46,708 bases of DNA. Origin: Sporolactobacillus sp. THM7-7. Its GTDB lineage: Bacteria > Bacillota > Bacilli > Bacillales > Sporolactobacillaceae. The notes beneath the pieces are model-generated. The model had not been told where the DNA came from and made no database searches. It was given only the letters and a program-made list of their open reading frames with translations. A program made the position numbers and the translations under genes. Where the stretch lies: the NCBI RefSeq assembly GCF_004153225.1, contig NZ_SEMB01000026.1:1-46708 (forward strand), given 5' to 3'. Below, in pieces: positions 1 through 9,565 of this stretch (the first letter of the stretch is position 1; every line of letters begins with the position of its first letter).

Positions 1-18
1 AATTAATTATAAAATCCA

Positions 19-50
19 GAGGCTGTCATAATCTGACAGTCTCACTTTTT
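19..50 (+). terminator. Rho-independent terminator at the left edge
   Basis: A 10-bp stem (19-28 with 34-43, one G-U pair) around a 5-nt loop is followed by AC and five T. The gene it ends lies outside the window. Confidence 0.5.
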
Positions 51-52
51 CA

Positions 53-108
53 TTATGGACACGTTTTAAGTCAGTTTATGGACATGATAAACCGTCTATT
101 TCTGGACA
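53..108. repeat. Three direct TGGACA repeats at about 23-bp spacing
   Basis: TTATGGACA at 53-61, TTATGGACA at 76-84 and TTCTGGACA at 100-108 are in direct orientation, 23 and 24 bp apart. An inverted TGTCCAA lies at 163-169. Regularly spaced short repeats of this kind resemble transposase binding sites at a transposon end, but no matching transposase is visible to the left. The rest of 109-250 is AT-rich and I see no gene in it. Confidence 0.35.
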
Positions 109-250
109 CCTTACGGTGTCATTAACATTATTCATATCAAGAAAAAGCGACCCAATTTGAAATGTCCAAGAGGTTTAGTCCAATAGATATATCTTGTTTA
201 CTATATTATGGTGTACTCTTGTTAAGATTTTAAAATAGAATAAAAAAAAT

Positions 251-298
251 CAACAGCTAATTGGCCATCATACAGAAGCCAATAAGCGGTTGTTTTTT
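251..298 (+). terminator. Terminator-like hairpin left of the IS21 element
   Basis: Arms 251-265 and 278-292 pair with few mismatches. They are flanked by an A-run on the left and TTTTTT (293-298) on the right, so the hairpin could act in both directions. No intact gene is attached to it. Confidence 0.45.
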
Positions 299-436
299 AG
301 CTCATTTCAACCTATTTAGTAGTGATGATTAAATTTTAATTGTCTCTTTTGTATTTGTCAACTGAAAAATCCCCCATATAGTCATTTAAAATTCCCCCAC
401 CCAACTTATTAAGCTCATGGGGGAATGGGATAGAGT

Positions 437-1210
437 TCAACCGATTTGTTGCTGCTCCATCCAAGCTTTTGTTTCTTTCATTCGATAGGAATTGCCATTC
501 ATATTGACTAAATACGCCTGATGCGTGAGTCGATCAATCATGGCCGCAGTCATGACAGGATCCTGAAATATTTCTCCCCATCGTTCAAAAGACAAATTGG
601 TTGTGATGAGGGTGGACTTTTGTCCTGCCCGTAGTGAAAGATGAGTAAATAAGAGTTCTGCCCCTTCCTTGTCAAAAGAGATATAGCCCATCTCATCCAA
701 AATGACCAAATCATATTTTTTAAAGCGGGTTTGAAAGGCGCGAAGCGTCCGTTCTGATCGACACTCTTTCATATAATTAATGAGCAGGGGAACCGTCGTA
801 AACCAAACGCTATACCCTTCCTCACAGGCTTTGATGCCAAGTCCAATAGCTGTATGGGTTTTCCCGGTTCCGGGATTGCCGGCTAAAATAAGATTTCTTC
901 CTTCCTGGATGAATTGAAGGGTTCTCAGTTGTTTGTATTTCTTTTGGGCATCCTCCGGCAAGTCCTGAACGGACAGATCTTCCAGATATTTTTTGTATGG
1001 AAATTTAGCGCGTCGAATGCGATTAGCCTGTGCAGTCTGCCTTCGGGCATCCCATTCCTTTTGCAGGAGTTCTGCTAAAAAGGCTTCATAATTGATGTCA
1101 CGGATCACCGCATCATTAATCTGTTCCTGAAAGCATTCACGAATCGTCGGTAATTTAATATCCTTGCAATACTGGTAAATTCTATCGTTCACGTTGTTTG
1201 ACTTGTTCAT
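437..1210 (-). CDS. istB: IS21 helper ATPase IstB
   Basis: This is the DnaA/DnaC-like AAA+ ATPase that assists the IstA transposase in target choice and strand transfer. The 257-residue length is usual for IstB. A Walker A motif GNPGTGKT lies at residues 111-118 and a Walker B stretch LVILDEMG at about 168-175. The N-terminal third carries the basic helical region seen in IS21 helpers. Its start overlaps the end of istA by 4 bases, the usual translational coupling in this family. Nothing suggests damage. Confidence 0.93.
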   Translation of the reverse strand: MNKSNNVNDRIYQYCKDIKLPTIRECFQEQINDAVIRDINYEAFLAELLQKEWDARRQTAQANRIRRAKFPYKKYLEDLSVQDLPEDAQKKYKQLRTLQFIQEGRNLILAGNPGTGKTHTAIGLGIKACEEGYSVWFTTVPLLINYMKECRSERTLRAFQTRFKKYDLVILDEMGYISFDKEGAELLFTHLSLRAGQKSTLITTNLSFERWGEIFQDPVMTAAMIDRLTHQAYLVNMNGNSYRMKETKAWMEQQQIG

Positions 1211-2799
1211 ACGTATACCTCCTCATGCTGTCCAACCTTTGTCGTGTTGAATAATTCGTCATAAAGTCTGAGATGCCGTTCTGCCTGACTTGCAATGGAT
1301 TGCGTTTCCTCTGATGTGAGCGGGGGAACATCCTTGGGCATTCGATTTTTTGCACAGACGGCTTTAATCTTATCGGTCGTTACATGATTCGGTCCCATTT
1401 GTCTGAGCTCCTGAATGCTCTGTTCAATCTCCGCCAGTGTAGCTTTTTCTTTTAAATAATGAATCAGTTCTATAAAATCACGCTCACGGTTGATATAATG
1501 GGTAGTGTAGATATTTCTGATTTTGGGATCTGCCTGTTGCAGTGCTGCGCTACCAGCTAATGCACCGGGCTTTTTCCTTAGGGTCTCAAGATAGTGCTCA
1601 ATCTGAAGACCCCATTCATGACAACCGGTCAGCAGTTGGTGTTCAGCGACTTTTTGTTCGTTATAGAAACAGTGAATCCGATTCGTATAAATTTTAACCT
1701 GAACCTGTTCACCCACTAAATGATCTGGAACCGAATAGTGATTTTGATCAATCACAACCGTGGCATATTTGTCTACCCGCAATGTCGCGTATCGAGCGGC
1801 GTCAAAGGGCTCAGGCAGACGAAGGAAAAAGGGACGTTCAGCCTCCAGAGCCACTACAGGTGTCTGATCGTTATAGGATCGCTCCTTTTGATTTAATCGC
1901 ATGCAGACTTGATACAAATAGCTATTGGCTTCCTCGATGCTTTCAAAAGAATCTTGAAAGGCAAACGCTTTTCTACGAATAACATCCACGTTCCGCTCAA
2001 CATGCCCCTTCTCATTTCCGCGTCTTGTATTACAGAAACGAAAAGTGAATCCATAATAGATCGACAGTTTAAGCAGACCCTCGGTCGGCTCTTTTTCATT
2101 CGGCCCGACAAAACGTTTCACCGCCACACGCATATTGTCGTAAACCATGGTATGATAGACACCACCCACCTCTTTGAAGAACATCGCGTGTGCTTCTTGA
2201 AAACATTCCGTTTTTTGTTTTGAAAACAAGTACGCCATGCGAAAATTGCCATAAGCAGATGTAAACACGGCCATCTGAAACGTTCTCAGCTTTCCTCCAA
2301 TCTTTATTTTGACTTCACCCCAATCAAATTCACAAATGTCCCCTGGAGTATAAGACCCTTTAATATAAGCCTCCTTCACTTTTTTCTCGATGGATCGAAC
2401 GGTTCGAAGAACCGTACTGTAACTGATAGGAACACCTCCTGCCTGCAGCGATTCGAAAATATCCATCGGTTTCTTTTGTTGCTTATGGAGCCCCTGTTTC
2501 CGTTTGTTCTCATTTTCCTTAAGATGACCCCGAATCATTTGTTCAATCTCATCCGTTACAACACGCTTTTTTCGATTGTTCACGTGATACCTTGGCTTCT
2601 CAACTAACTCCTGGATTAATTCGCCTCGATCGACCTCATGATCAACCTTTTGAAGCTGTTTCAATTTCTCCTCGTAGTCATGGATATACTTCCGAATGGT
2701 TTTTCGATCAACCCCCGTTTCTCTCGCAATCTCTCTTTGGGATCGCCCCTCCCTCAAATACATAAGTAAAATGTCTTGTTTCTGCATCAAAGCAATCAT
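1207..2799 (-). CDS. istA: IS21-family transposase IstA
   Basis: This DDE transposase of 530 residues cuts and joins the element ends. The N-terminus has a helix-turn-helix (QREIARETGVDRKTIRKY, about residues 21-38). The integrase core shows the catalytic acids in EFDWG (Asp159), VYDN (Asp221) and EKGHVE (Glu268). The C-terminal part matches the Mu-transposase-like domain of IS21 proteins. It is the first gene of the element and overlaps istB by 4 bases. Several short ORFs on the opposite strand inside it are shadows. Confidence 0.93.
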   Translation of the reverse strand: MIALMQKQDILLMYLREGRSQREIARETGVDRKTIRKYIHDYEEKLKQLQKVDHEVDRGELIQELVEKPRYHVNNRKKRVVTDEIEQMIRGHLKENENKRKQGLHKQQKKPMDIFESLQAGGVPISYSTVLRTVRSIEKKVKEAYIKGSYTPGDICEFDWGEVKIKIGGKLRTFQMAVFTSAYGNFRMAYLFSKQKTECFQEAHAMFFKEVGGVYHTMVYDNMRVAVKRFVGPNEKEPTEGLLKLSIYYGFTFRFCNTRRGNEKGHVERNVDVIRRKAFAFQDSFESIEEANSYLYQVCMRLNQKERSYNDQTPVVALEAERPFFLRLPEPFDAARYATLRVDKYATVVIDQNHYSVPDHLVGEQVQVKIYTNRIHCFYNEQKVAEHQLLTGCHEWGLQIEHYLETLRKKPGALAGSAALQQADPKIRNIYTTHYINRERDFIELIHYLKEKATLAEIEQSIQELRQMGPNHVTTDKIKAVCAKNRMPKDVPPLTSEETQSIASQAERHLRLYDELFNTTKVGQHEEVYV

Positions 2800-2900
2800 C
2801 TTCCCATTCTCCCCACAAAAGAATTTATAGTCTGTGGGTTTATTATAATAGAGTGGGGGGAATTTTCAGTGACTATCCTGGGGTACTTTTAGATTACTAT

Positions 2901-3206
2901 ATACACCAACTCGAATTGTTCCACATAGATCGAGGAAACGAATTTAAAAATAAGCTGATTGATGAGGCTTTGGAAGCCTTTCATATCAACCGCTCACTGA
3001 GTCACAAGGGCACGCCTTATGACAATGCCGTTGCGGAGGCGACATTTAAGGCCATCAAAACTGAGTTTATCAGTGGACGTGTTTTCCCTAACCAACACGT
3101 TCTTGATCTTGAATTATTTGATTATGTGAACTGGTTCAATAATATTCGCATCCATGGCCCACTGGATTACCTAACACCAACTGAATACAAGTTACAGCAC
3201 CTTTAA
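2901..3206 (+). pseudogene. IS3-family transposase (OrfB) C-terminal fragment
   Basis: The frame encodes only the last part of an IS3-type integrase domain: HIDRGNEF holds the second catalytic Asp region and DNAVAEATFKAIKTE the Glu region, followed by the typical WFNNIRIH and TPTEYK tail. The N-terminal half and first catalytic Asp are missing, and the fragment begins right at the IS21 right end. The missing part is not found left of the IS21 element, so this is a remnant and not a simple interrupted gene. Confidence 0.8.
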
Positions 3207-3251
3207 AAATTTGTTCGATTTAGTGTTGACATACCAACTGCCATGCATGTG

Positions 3252-3347
3252 TGGATCAAATATTATAATGAATCTAGAATCAAAGAAAAACTCGGCGGTC
3301 GAAGTCCGATTGACTATCGGATTTCAACCAGCGAGCAAGCCGCTTAA
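3252..3347 (+). pseudogene. Second IS3 (IS150-like) transposase C-terminal remnant
   Basis: A 31-codon tail reads WIKYYNESRIKEKLGG then SPIDYR and a TAA stop, the typical ending of IS150-group OrfB proteins. It comes from a different IS than the fragment just upstream. The following ATGTCCAACTTTCGGGG (3351-3367) resembles an IS3-family right end. Between here and 3642 I see no gene. Confidence 0.65.
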
Positions 3348-3642
3348 AACTATGTCCAACTTTCGGGGTTCACATCAGATAAGGGATTTTTTAAATCGTT
3401 CATTGAGAGTATTATGCCTATAACTGTCGAATCCGTGTTGAAGCAACGTGTCTTTCTCCACAGAATAAGGACTTCCCCTCAATCGTTTTCGAATTGGAAT
3501 CAAGGGAAAGCCCATTCATTAAATAGATTAAATCTGAATGATGACTCCGAAGATTAGAAAACTTGACTTAGCCAAGCCTCTGTCTTATGCGAAGTGTTAG
3601 TTAAACTTTATCCGCTAACCTTTAATATTTTCTACTTTCTTA

Positions 3643-4791
3643 TCAGCGTAGAAAACGCACTATTCTTGTCATCCCCTCTTGCAGGCTTTTCATTGACGCC
3701 GCATAAGATAAACGCACATATCCCTCACCAAAAACTGAAAATGCTGATCCGGGAACGACAGCGACTTTTTCGTGGAGCAGCAGTTCCTTAGAAAAAGTTA
3801 ATGAATCCGAAAAGCGAGAATCTATTTTAGGAAAAATATAAAATGCTCCTTTTGGCTTGATGACTTCCAATCCCATAGACTGCAAACGTTCAAAAACGAA
3901 ATCTCTTCGCTGCTGATAAATGCTGCTCATATTTACCGGATCATTCAACCCATTTTCCAGAGCTTCAATTGCTGCGTACTGACTGATTGAAGAAGCACAT
4001 GTGCTGCAATATTGATGCACTTTAAAAATGGCATTCACTAAATATTCGGGTCCTGCTACGAAGCCTATTCTCCATCCAGTCATTGAATGTGATTTAGACA
4101 ATCCATTAATCAAGATCGTTTGATCTTTGACGCAATCAAATGAAGCAGCGGAGACAAACGTATCTTCAAAAGTCAGTTCACTATAGATCTCATCAGAGAC
4201 AATAAATAAATGATATTTTCTTGCTAATTCAGCAATTTCTTTCAAGTCTTGTCGGTCAATCACATAGCCAGTCGGATTAGAGGGATTGTTTAATATAATA
4301 CAACGTGTTCGGGAATTAATGTGTTGTTCGATCAACTGAGCATTAATCTCAAAACGATTCTTTGAGGTATCGACATAGACGGGCTCAGCGCCGCATAATT
4401 TAATCAAAGGTTCATAGCCAACGTACGCAGGAGCGGGAATGATGACTTCGTCTCCTCTAGATAAAATCGTCCTAAATGTTATGTCGAGAGCCTCTGTCGC
4501 TCCATTGGTCACGATGATCTGATCCTCAGGTCGATAATCTAAATCATATTTTTGATTTAAAAAGCGGCAAATTGATTTTCTTAATTCAAAAATACCTGCA
4601 TTATCTGTATACTTTGTGTTATTCTCATCAATGGCCCTTTTGCCGGCTGATTTAATATGATCCGGGGTTAAGAGATCTGGTTGTCCGACAGACAGATCAA
4701 TGACATCGGTCCGTTCGGCAGCTTTATTTGAAATGTCGCGAATTGCAGATAACTGGATCGTCTCAATTACTGGATTAATAAAATGGTTCAT
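3643..4791 (-). CDS. PatA-like class I aminotransferase
   Basis: A PLP-dependent fold-type I aminotransferase of 382 residues, cytosolic. The PLP lysine is Lys233 in NGLSKSHSMTGWRIGF. NNPSNPTG (168-175) and SDEIYS (199-204) are the other cofactor and substrate signatures. Length and motif wording are close to Bacillus PatA, which acts on N-acetyl-LL-diaminopimelate. The setting differs here: it is the last gene of an operon with a ureohydrolase and a polyamine-type ABC importer, 26 bases behind the ureohydrolase. I infer a catabolic role, transaminating the amine or amino acid left after urea is removed. The substrate cannot be read from sequence. Confidence 0.85.
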   Translation of the reverse strand: MNHFINPVIETIQLSAIRDISNKAAERTDVIDLSVGQPDLLTPDHIKSAGKRAIDENNTKYTDNAGIFELRKSICRFLNQKYDLDYRPEDQIIVTNGATEALDITFRTILSRGDEVIIPAPAYVGYEPLIKLCGAEPVYVDTSKNRFEINAQLIEQHINSRTRCIILNNPSNPTGYVIDRQDLKEIAELARKYHLFIVSDEIYSELTFEDTFVSAASFDCVKDQTILINGLSKSHSMTGWRIGFVAGPEYLVNAIFKVHQYCSTCASSISQYAAIEALENGLNDPVNMSSIYQQRRDFVFERLQSMGLEVIKPKGAFYIFPKIDSRFSDSLTFSKELLLHEKVAVVPGSAFSVFGEGYVRLSYAASMKSLQEGMTRIVRFLR

Positions 4792-4817
4792 ACTCCCCTC
4801 CGAAAGAAGCTGCCCTT

Positions 4818-5696
4818 TTATCGTTTGGTCAATGCCGAGGCGCAGTCCATAACGATTCGTGCCGCTAAACTTGTCGTTACTCCTTTAAAATCGTAATAAG
4901 GATTAACTTCAGCAATATCCATGGCATCAATATGCGGGTATAATCCTTCAAGCAGTTCAAAACATTGCATCGGCGTCAGGCCACCGGATTCATGACCTCC
5001 GGAACCTGGTGCAAATGCCGGGTCAAGCACGTCAATATCAAAGGTAAGGTAAACTTTCTCTGTCCCTTCACACGCTGCTAGAATCTTCTTCAGCACATGA
5101 TCTAATGGTGTCTGATAAACTTCTCTTGCCGTAATCTGCTGAATCGGAATCTCTTTGAGATATTGATCATACCAAGGATAGTTATAGTTTCTAACCCCAA
5201 TTTGAACAATATTTTCTGCCTTCACACGTGGAAGTTCCAAAGCCCGGCGTATCTGGCTGCTTTGCGAAAATCTCCCTTGCTGCGCGTTCTCATCTACTAA
5301 ATCAAGATGCGCATCAAATTGAATAATTGCGATATTCCCTTCACAATGATCATGAAGGGCTTTAATCAGCGGATATGAGAATGAGTGATCCCCCCCGAGA
5401 ATAAATGGGAAGCTGTTCTCATCAAGCATTTTCGATACAGCAAGCTCAGCATTCTTAAAGGTTTGTTCATAACTGTATGAAACAATGTCTATATCCCCAT
5501 AATCAACGATCGGACGATTGCTGAAATCAATTAATTCACGTTTTTCGACATGATAAATCTTTTGATCTGAAATACGATTTTGAATCCATTGGAGATTTTC
5601 GCGAATCGCATGTGGTGCATAACGTGCACCTGGAGGGCCGAGCGATGCTCCTCCATCCCATGGAAAGCCCAGAATACCAAAAGTCTGTTGTTTCAT
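4818..5696 (-). CDS. Agmatinase/arginase-family ureohydrolase
   Basis: A dimanganese hydrolase that splits urea from a guanidino compound. In the 292-residue protein the metal ligands sit in GGDHS (101-105), DAHLD (128-132) and DIDVLD (220-225). The N-terminal GFPWDGGASLGPPGARYAP is agmatinase-like. The loop after DPAFAPG reads GSGGHESGG instead of the GTGTPE-type of ordinary agmatinases, so the substrate may not be agmatine. I chose the ATG at 5696, with AGAGGCG nine bases upstream, over an in-frame start at 5720 without a ribosome site. It follows the permease gene closely, so substrate is probably delivered by the ABC importer. Confidence 0.85.
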   Translation of the reverse strand: MKQQTFGILGFPWDGGASLGPPGARYAPHAIRENLQWIQNRISDQKIYHVEKRELIDFSNRPIVDYGDIDIVSYSYEQTFKNAELAVSKMLDENSFPFILGGDHSFSYPLIKALHDHCEGNIAIIQFDAHLDLVDENAQQGRFSQSSQIRRALELPRVKAENIVQIGVRNYNYPWYDQYLKEIPIQQITAREVYQTPLDHVLKKILAACEGTEKVYLTFDIDVLDPAFAPGSGGHESGGLTPMQCFELLEGLYPHIDAMDIAEVNPYYDFKGVTTSLAARIVMDCASALTKR

Positions 5697-5725
5697 CAGT
5701 ATGACGCCTCTTTTAATCAAATTTA

Positions 5726-6517
5726 TTAAAAATCCATATACTTGTGGATTTTAAACACTTTTTCCAACACAATAAGTCCAATAAATGACAGAAGGATGAT
5801 CATGGCTGAAAAAGCAGTGATGGTCGGATTGATGTCTATTGTTGTATATTGATAAATGCGAATGGGAAGCGTAACGGTATTAACTTGGGCCAAAAATACG
5901 GTTACGGTGTATTCATCCATTGAAACGAGAAAGGACAAAACTGCTCCTGATATAACACTAGGAAGCATGCTTGGAATCAGTACCGTTCGGAACATATACC
6001 AAAATCCTGCTCCAAGCATCATTGCCGCCTCTTCAAGCATTTCATTGCTTTGTCTCAGATTCGCGCAGGCAATTCTTGTCACATAAGGGCTAATAATGAC
6101 AGAATGAGCCAGAATAATACTCCAAATTGTTCCTTCCGCCTGAAAGGTTGAAAAAAAGACAAGAAAACTGATTCCCACTGTGACAAGCGGAACAATGAGC
6201 GGACCCATGAAAAAAGATTCAATAACATTTTTCATAGGCAATTGTCCTTTTACAATCCCCATAGCTGCCGTTATGCCAATGGTAACTGCAAGCAATGTGG
6301 CCGTGACACCAATGCAGAAGCTTAGCCAGACTGACTGCCACAATTGTTCATCCTGAAATAAGTTTTTATAATTCATCAAAGTAAACTGCTCAGGTGGGAA
6401 ATGAAACATATTAGATCCTGCAACCGAAGCAATGACAGTGATTAGAAATGGTGAAAGAATAAAGAAAATCGCAAAACACATCACGACATAAAACAACTTT
6501 GATTTTTTGCTAAGCAA
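5726..6517 (-). CDS. ABC permease, PotC-like
   Basis: An inner-membrane permease of the spermidine/putrescine type with about six membrane segments. The EAA loop region (EEAAMMLGAGFWYMFRTVLIP) contacts the ATPase. I chose the TTG at 6517, which follows AAAGGAG with an 8-base spacer. This gives 263 residues and an 8-base overlap with the upstream permease, whereas a start at 6583 would be buried in that gene. It pairs with the PotB-like subunit as a heterodimer. Confidence 0.87.
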   Translation of the reverse strand: MLSKKSKLFYVVMCFAIFFILSPFLITVIASVAGSNMFHFPPEQFTLMNYKNLFQDEQLWQSVWLSFCIGVTATLLAVTIGITAAMGIVKGQLPMKNVIESFFMGPLIVPLVTVGISFLVFFSTFQAEGTIWSIILAHSVIISPYVTRIACANLRQSNEMLEEAAMMLGAGFWYMFRTVLIPSMLPSVISGAVLSFLVSMDEYTVTVFLAQVNTVTLPIRIYQYTTIDINPTITAFSAMIILLSFIGLIVLEKVFKIHKYMDF

Positions 6518-7337
6518 TACGGCTTCTCCTTTCGAAAAAGCTAATAATGGAAAGTACAATAACAACAATAAACAGCAAGACAATCGACAGAGCTGCTCCT
6601 TGCGGATAATCTCCCATGTTTACAATGGCGTTGTATGCTAGGTTGGATACAAACAGATTATTCGGTCCTCCCAGCATTAACGGAACTAAAAATGTGCTTG
6701 CTGAAAGGGCAAAGGATATAGAAGCTGCGGCGAAAATTCCAGGTAGGGATAGTGGAAAAATGACTTTCCAAAATGTTTTTACTTTCGACTCGCCGAGCAT
6801 TAATGACGCTTCAATTAAGGCATTGTCCACCCTCTTTAATGAAGCATAAATATTGAGAATAATAAATGGCAGACAATAGTGAACAATTCCAATAGCGACA
6901 GCTGTATAGGAAAACAGCAAAGGAATTCCATCTTTACCCGGAGACAACCAGCTAAACACCCTATTGATTAATCCTTCCTGGCCTAAAAGCATCATCCAGC
7001 CGAATAAACGTATCGTTAAGCTCATAAACATAGGAGAAAGAACTAAAATCAACCATTTCTTTTGCTGTTTCTCCGATTTCTGTGAAATAAAATATGAAAT
7101 TGCATAACCGATCACCAGCCCGATACCTGTGACCAAAAAGGACACATAAAGCGTTCGATAAAGCACTCTTAAGTAAACTGGCGAGGTAAATATAGTTGTA
7201 TAGTATTCAAAAGAGATCTTGCCCTCAGAGAAGAAGCTCAAAGTAAACATTCTCAGCAAAGGGACGAGAAACAGCAATATAAAATACAGAGCAGCAAGCC
7301 AACCGGCAATCGTATAATATTTTTTGTTTTTTATCAT
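6510..7337 (-). CDS. ABC permease, PotB-like
   Basis: The first of two permease subunits of a polyamine/opine-type importer, 275 residues with about six membrane segments. Its EAA loop reads EASLMLGESKVKTFWKVIFP. The start ATG has GAGAGG just upstream. It overlaps the second permease and follows the ATPase gene by 37 bases, so the subunits are probably made from one mRNA. Confidence 0.87.
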   Translation of the reverse strand: MIKNKKYYTIAGWLAALYFILLFLVPLLRMFTLSFFSEGKISFEYYTTIFTSPVYLRVLYRTLYVSFLVTGIGLVIGYAISYFISQKSEKQQKKWLILVLSPMFMSLTIRLFGWMMLLGQEGLINRVFSWLSPGKDGIPLLFSYTAVAIGIVHYCLPFIILNIYASLKRVDNALIEASLMLGESKVKTFWKVIFPLSLPGIFAAASISFALSASTFLVPLMLGGPNNLFVSNLAYNAIVNMGDYPQGAALSIVLLFIVVIVLSIISFFERRSRIA

Positions 7338-7374
7338 GAATAACCTCTCACGATTCTGTTGTTGTCATTCGATT

Positions 7375-8463
7375 CTACTCTTCTAAGTAAAACGTCACAT
7401 AGTCAGCATTAATCAAAAGATTGATTTTCGAATGAATTTCGGGCAGCGGGCGTATGATCTGCGGAATTTTCACAGAAAATGAGTGTTCTCCTTCTTGATC
7501 AAGGCGAAGCAAAAGTTTCGTTTCACTCCCCAAATAACGAGCTTCGATCACATAGGCTTCAATAGATTTTTCTGCTTTAGATGGTTCTAATCCGCTTGCT
7601 TCCTCATTGCCAACAATGTTTACTCCATTCTCACGCATTTTCACGATACCTGAGCTGCCAGGAGTTTCCGTTGTGTATCCGACCGGCAGTTCCACCCCGC
7701 TTATTGAAACCATGTGTTCGTCTTTTAAAATAGCGGATGCAAAGGTGTTGGTGTAGCCAAAAAAATCAGCGACAAATGCTGTTGCCGGTTGACTTAAAAT
7801 CATTTCAGGACGGTCAAATTGTTCGATTTTCCCGCCATTAAGCACGGCAATTTTATCTGATAAAAATAGCGCTTCATTTTGATCATGCGTCACGTAAACC
7901 GCAGTAAATTTAAGCTTCTGATGGAGCTGATGAATTTCTTGCAGCATCTGATCCTTCAAACGCGCATCTAGATTCGAAAGTGGTTCATCAAATAACATGA
8001 CAAGCGGCTCAATCGCTAACGCTCTGGCTAAACTCACACGTTGCTGCTGTCCTCCCGACAGTTCTCGTGGTTTTCTAGAAGCGAGCTCAGATAGACCAGT
8101 TAATGCCAAATATTTATTTGCTTTCTCCTTGATCATCTCTTTTTTCAGCTTGCGTGCCTTTAATCCATAAGCAACATTTTCCCAAACAGTCATATGCGGA
8201 AATAGGGCGTACTGTTGAAAGACCATGCCTAAATTTCTCTTATTTGGCGGAACAGTACTGACATCCCTGCTTTTGATCCTAATCTCACCGCCGTCAGGAT
8301 ATTCCAGTCCGGCAATCATTCGCAGTATCGTTGTTTTCCCGGCACCGCTAGGACCAAGAAGTGATAAAAATTCGCCATCCTTTAATTGCAGATTAAGATC
8401 TTCGATAACCGCATGACGCTCAAATAATTTTTTGACCCCTTTCAGGGAAATGGTAGAACTCAT
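7375..8463 (-). CDS. ABC transporter ATPase, PotA-like
   Basis: The ATP-hydrolysing subunit of the importer. From the start at 8463: Walker A GPSGAGKT (37-44), Q-loop near 83, signature LSGGQQ (135-140), Walker B LVMLFDE (154-160) and a THDQNEA switch His near 190. A TOBE-like domain follows to residue 362, as in PotA/MalK-type ATPases. I chose the ATG at 8463 because it overlaps the TGA of the binding-protein gene as ATGA, a common coupled start. An ATG at 8484 is possible but has poor spacing. Confidence 0.9.
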   Translation of the reverse strand: MSSTISLKGVKKLFERHAVIEDLNLQLKDGEFLSLLGPSGAGKTTILRMIAGLEYPDGGEIRIKSRDVSTVPPNKRNLGMVFQQYALFPHMTVWENVAYGLKARKLKKEMIKEKANKYLALTGLSELASRKPRELSGGQQQRVSLARALAIEPLVMLFDEPLSNLDARLKDQMLQEIHQLHQKLKFTAVYVTHDQNEALFLSDKIAVLNGGKIEQFDRPEMILSQPATAFVADFFGYTNTFASAILKDEHMVSISGVELPVGYTTETPGSSGIVKMRENGVNIVGNEEASGLEPSKAEKSIEAYVIEARYLGSETKLLLRLDQEGEHSFSVKIPQIIRPLPEIHSKINLLINADYVTFYLEE

Positions 8464-9524
8464 TTGGATGTCACTTCTGTCCATTGATTAAACCAATCCT
8501 TTCTTTCTGGCAATATCTTATTCCAGTCAGGAACGGTCAACCGATCAATTGCTTCTTGTCCATAAGTAATTCCTTCATTAACCAGGGAATTGTCTAATTT
8601 TGCTGCCTTGTTTGTCGGGCCATAATATAAATGTTTTGCAAAGTTAGCCTGTACTTTGGGATCAAGACGGAAATCGATGAATTTCCGAGCCATTTTCTTA
8701 TTCTTACTGCTCTTTAAGATTCCTTCTCCACCGCGGATAAGCACTCCGCCTTCTTTAGGAACCGTAAAACTTATCGGTTTTCCCTGCTTCTTCATAGCAA
8801 TCGCACGTCCATCAAACCATGATGCCACCTCTATTGATCCCGAATCAAACATCGCCTCAGGAGCGGAAAACGAAGAGTAATATTGTGAAATGTTTGGCCT
8901 GACTTTTTTAAATGCGTCCCAGACAGGTTTCATATTACTGTCCGTTGCACCCGTTAATTTTTGTGTCATGATAATATCCGGTATAAACTGATTCATCATT
9001 GCGGCTTTCCCTTTAAACTCTTTGTCCCAAAAAACATTCCATGATGTCGGTTTATTCATTTTTTCATGATTGTAAGCAATTCCCCATGCGCCAAACTCAA
9101 CCGCTAACCCTACTGTATTACCTTCTTTATTTTTTAGATAGGTTTGATCATACAGATCGTTCCAATTTGAAAATTGCTTCGCATCCATTTTATCGAGCAG
9201 GCCTTTATTACCAATATCAATGATGTCAAAGTCATCCAATGAGACGATATCAATATTCTTTCCGCCACCGTTTGCTAACTTAGCAACTGTCGTATAAGGA
9301 GCCAACTTGACGTTTACTCCTGGATTTTTCTTCACAAACGGATCAACAACGTACTGCTTAAACACTTTGTCATAAGTCCCACCATAAGTTGTCACGACAA
9401 TCGTCCCTTTAGAACCAGAACTTCCGGTTGAATTTCCACAGGCAGAAAGGACACTTGAAACAACCAGAAACAGAATGGACAAACTGACAATAGACAGATT
9501 TCTAATTTTTTTGACTAATTTCAC
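8460..9524 (-). CDS. Polyamine-type solute-binding lipoprotein, PotD-like
   Basis: The extracellular substrate-binding protein of the importer, about 354 residues. Basic residues, a hydrophobic stretch and the lipobox VLSAC mark a lipoprotein (lipidated Cys29), anchored on the outer face of the membrane. GTIVVTTYGGTYDKVF and the later GEG/SSKNKKMA region resemble PotD and related binding proteins. I chose the GTG at 9524, which has AAAGGAG nine bases upstream. The ATG at 9551 lies upstream of that site. It is the first gene of the importer/ureohydrolase/aminotransferase operon. Ligand unknown: polyamine, agmatine or another guanidino compound are the likely options. Confidence 0.87.
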   Translation of the reverse strand: MKLVKKIRNLSIVSLSILFLVVSSVLSACGNSTGSSGSKGTIVVTTYGGTYDKVFKQYVVDPFVKKNPGVNVKLAPYTTVAKLANGGGKNIDIVSLDDFDIIDIGNKGLLDKMDAKQFSNWNDLYDQTYLKNKEGNTVGLAVEFGAWGIAYNHEKMNKPTSWNVFWDKEFKGKAAMMNQFIPDIIMTQKLTGATDSNMKPVWDAFKKVRPNISQYYSSFSAPEAMFDSGSIEVASWFDGRAIAMKKQGKPISFTVPKEGGVLIRGGEGILKSSKNKKMARKFIDFRLDPKVQANFAKHLYYGPTNKAAKLDNSLVNEGITYGQEAIDRLTVPDWNKILPERKDWFNQWTEVTSK

Positions 9525-9565
9525 GATATTCATCTCCTTTAATTCGATCATTATGAGTCAAATTT

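Larger units (their letters stand above)
356..2899. mobile_element. IS21-family insertion sequence (istA + istB)
   Basis: Two overlapping minus-strand genes, istA (1207-2799) and istB (437-1210), are bracketed by related end sequences. The left end (356-410) and the inverted right end (about 2850-2899) share a pattern of an AAAATTCCCCC-type block, then GTCA, then a second C-rich block. The left end starts TGTCA. The right edge is less certain because its outermost bases are not a clean inverse of the left. I could not find a clear target duplication. Both reading frames look intact, so the element may still move. Confidence 0.8.

Noticed and set aside
356-3206. IS21 element as a simple insertion into an IS3 transposase gene
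   Set aside because: The missing 5' half of the IS3 gene is not present left of the IS21 element, so rearrangement or deletion must also have occurred.
3211-3423. A 70-codon plus-strand frame after the IS3 fragment
   Set aside because: The recognisable IS150-like tail lies in a different frame (3252-3347), so this open frame is a chance product.
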